A stretch of 33,104 bases of DNA. Source: Gymnopilus junonius (Eukaryota > Basidiomycota > Agaricomycetes > Agaricales > Galerinaceae). Where the stretch lies: positions 1 through 33,104 of the forward strand of contig JADNYJ010000358.1 of NCBI GenBank assembly GCA_015501075.1, in the 5' to 3' direction. Below the pieces are notes generated by a model. That model saw only the letters and a list, made by a program, of their open reading frames with translations, made no database searches and had not been told where the DNA came from. A program made the translations under genes and the position numbers. Numbering within the stretch: the first letter of the stretch is position 1; each line of letters opens with the position of its first letter. Shown piece after piece: positions 32,878-33,104 of this stretch.

Positions 32878-33104
32878 GCTCTGTACAGGTCATTTAGAGC
32901 ACATCCATGGATGGAGACAAGCTGAGCATACATACAGTTGAGGAAATAACAGTGTAGCTTGGTTCTTCATATGGATGAGCCAGCATGGGCATTCCGAAGG
33001 TATCGTGTCGATTAGAAAGAATCTTAAAATTCTCCAGTTATTACAACAGCGTGGTCACCCTCAATATTAGCGAGAGAATTTTCGACAATCCTGCCCGTAA
33101 ATAA
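32878..33104. other. Window end, no gene recognised
   Basis: The minus strand might carry an upstream exon of the relic at 32658-32877, but nothing firm can be said. Confidence 0.3.

Overview
The window looks like nuclear DNA of a mushroom-forming basidiomycete (Agaricomycetes). Evidence: coding sequences are cut by many 45-60 nt introns, one carrying a perfect TACTAAC branch site. Conserved eukaryotic genes (SMC4, NOP10) sit among families that are expanded in Agaricomycetes: F-box proteins with a coiled-coil head, SRPK-like kinases, Tnp2-type transposases, hAT elements and an OTT_1508-type deaminase-fold gene. No species name can be defended from the sequence alone.

Layout. 1-617: a degenerate repeat block without a gene. 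618-2612 (-): a scrambled Hsp70 pseudogene that keeps two introns and the terminal EEVD codons. 2858-6733 (+): a Tnp2-family (CACTA-like) transposase gene of 5 exons with short repeats on both sides. 7464-7900 (+) and 9081-10555 (-): an inverted pair of SRPK-like kinase genes. The minus-strand copy is intact (414 aa, two GC-AG introns); the plus-strand copy lost the ATP-binding loop. 11454-11751 (+): NOP10 in three small exons. 12145-13128 (+): a broken F-box gene, followed by its intact 542-aa paralogue at 13361-14989. 15213-20976 (+): condensin SMC4 in 20 exons. 21545-22660: a tandem repeat of about 124 bp into which a 573-bp hAT-type MITE has inserted, with terminal inverted repeats and an 8-bp target duplication. 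23436-27447 (-): a beta-1,3-glucan synthase (FKS) gene truncated at both ends. 27914-30392 (-): a deaminase-fold gene with two in-frame TGA codons. 30781-32168 (+): an N-terminally truncated hAT transposase reading frame that is otherwise open. 32359-32890: degenerate repeats and a small coding relic.

Housekeeping genes probably active here are SMC4 (chromosome condensation) and NOP10 (H/ACA snoRNP). The SRPK-like kinase and one F-box gene also look functional. The rest is a graveyard of duplicated genes and transposons, so the genes do not form a pathway or operon.

A cross-cutting observation is that SMC4, a gene expected to be essential, needs five one-base corrections, all in homopolymers, to read through. 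The Tnp2 gene needs exactly four, also in or beside homopolymers. This suggests base-calling errors in the source assembly, so 'pseudogene' calls based only on frameshifts should be treated with care. The Hsp70, FKS, F-box-1 and kinase-copy calls rest on deletions, truncations or rearrangements and are firmer. The deaminase call rests on two TGA codons.
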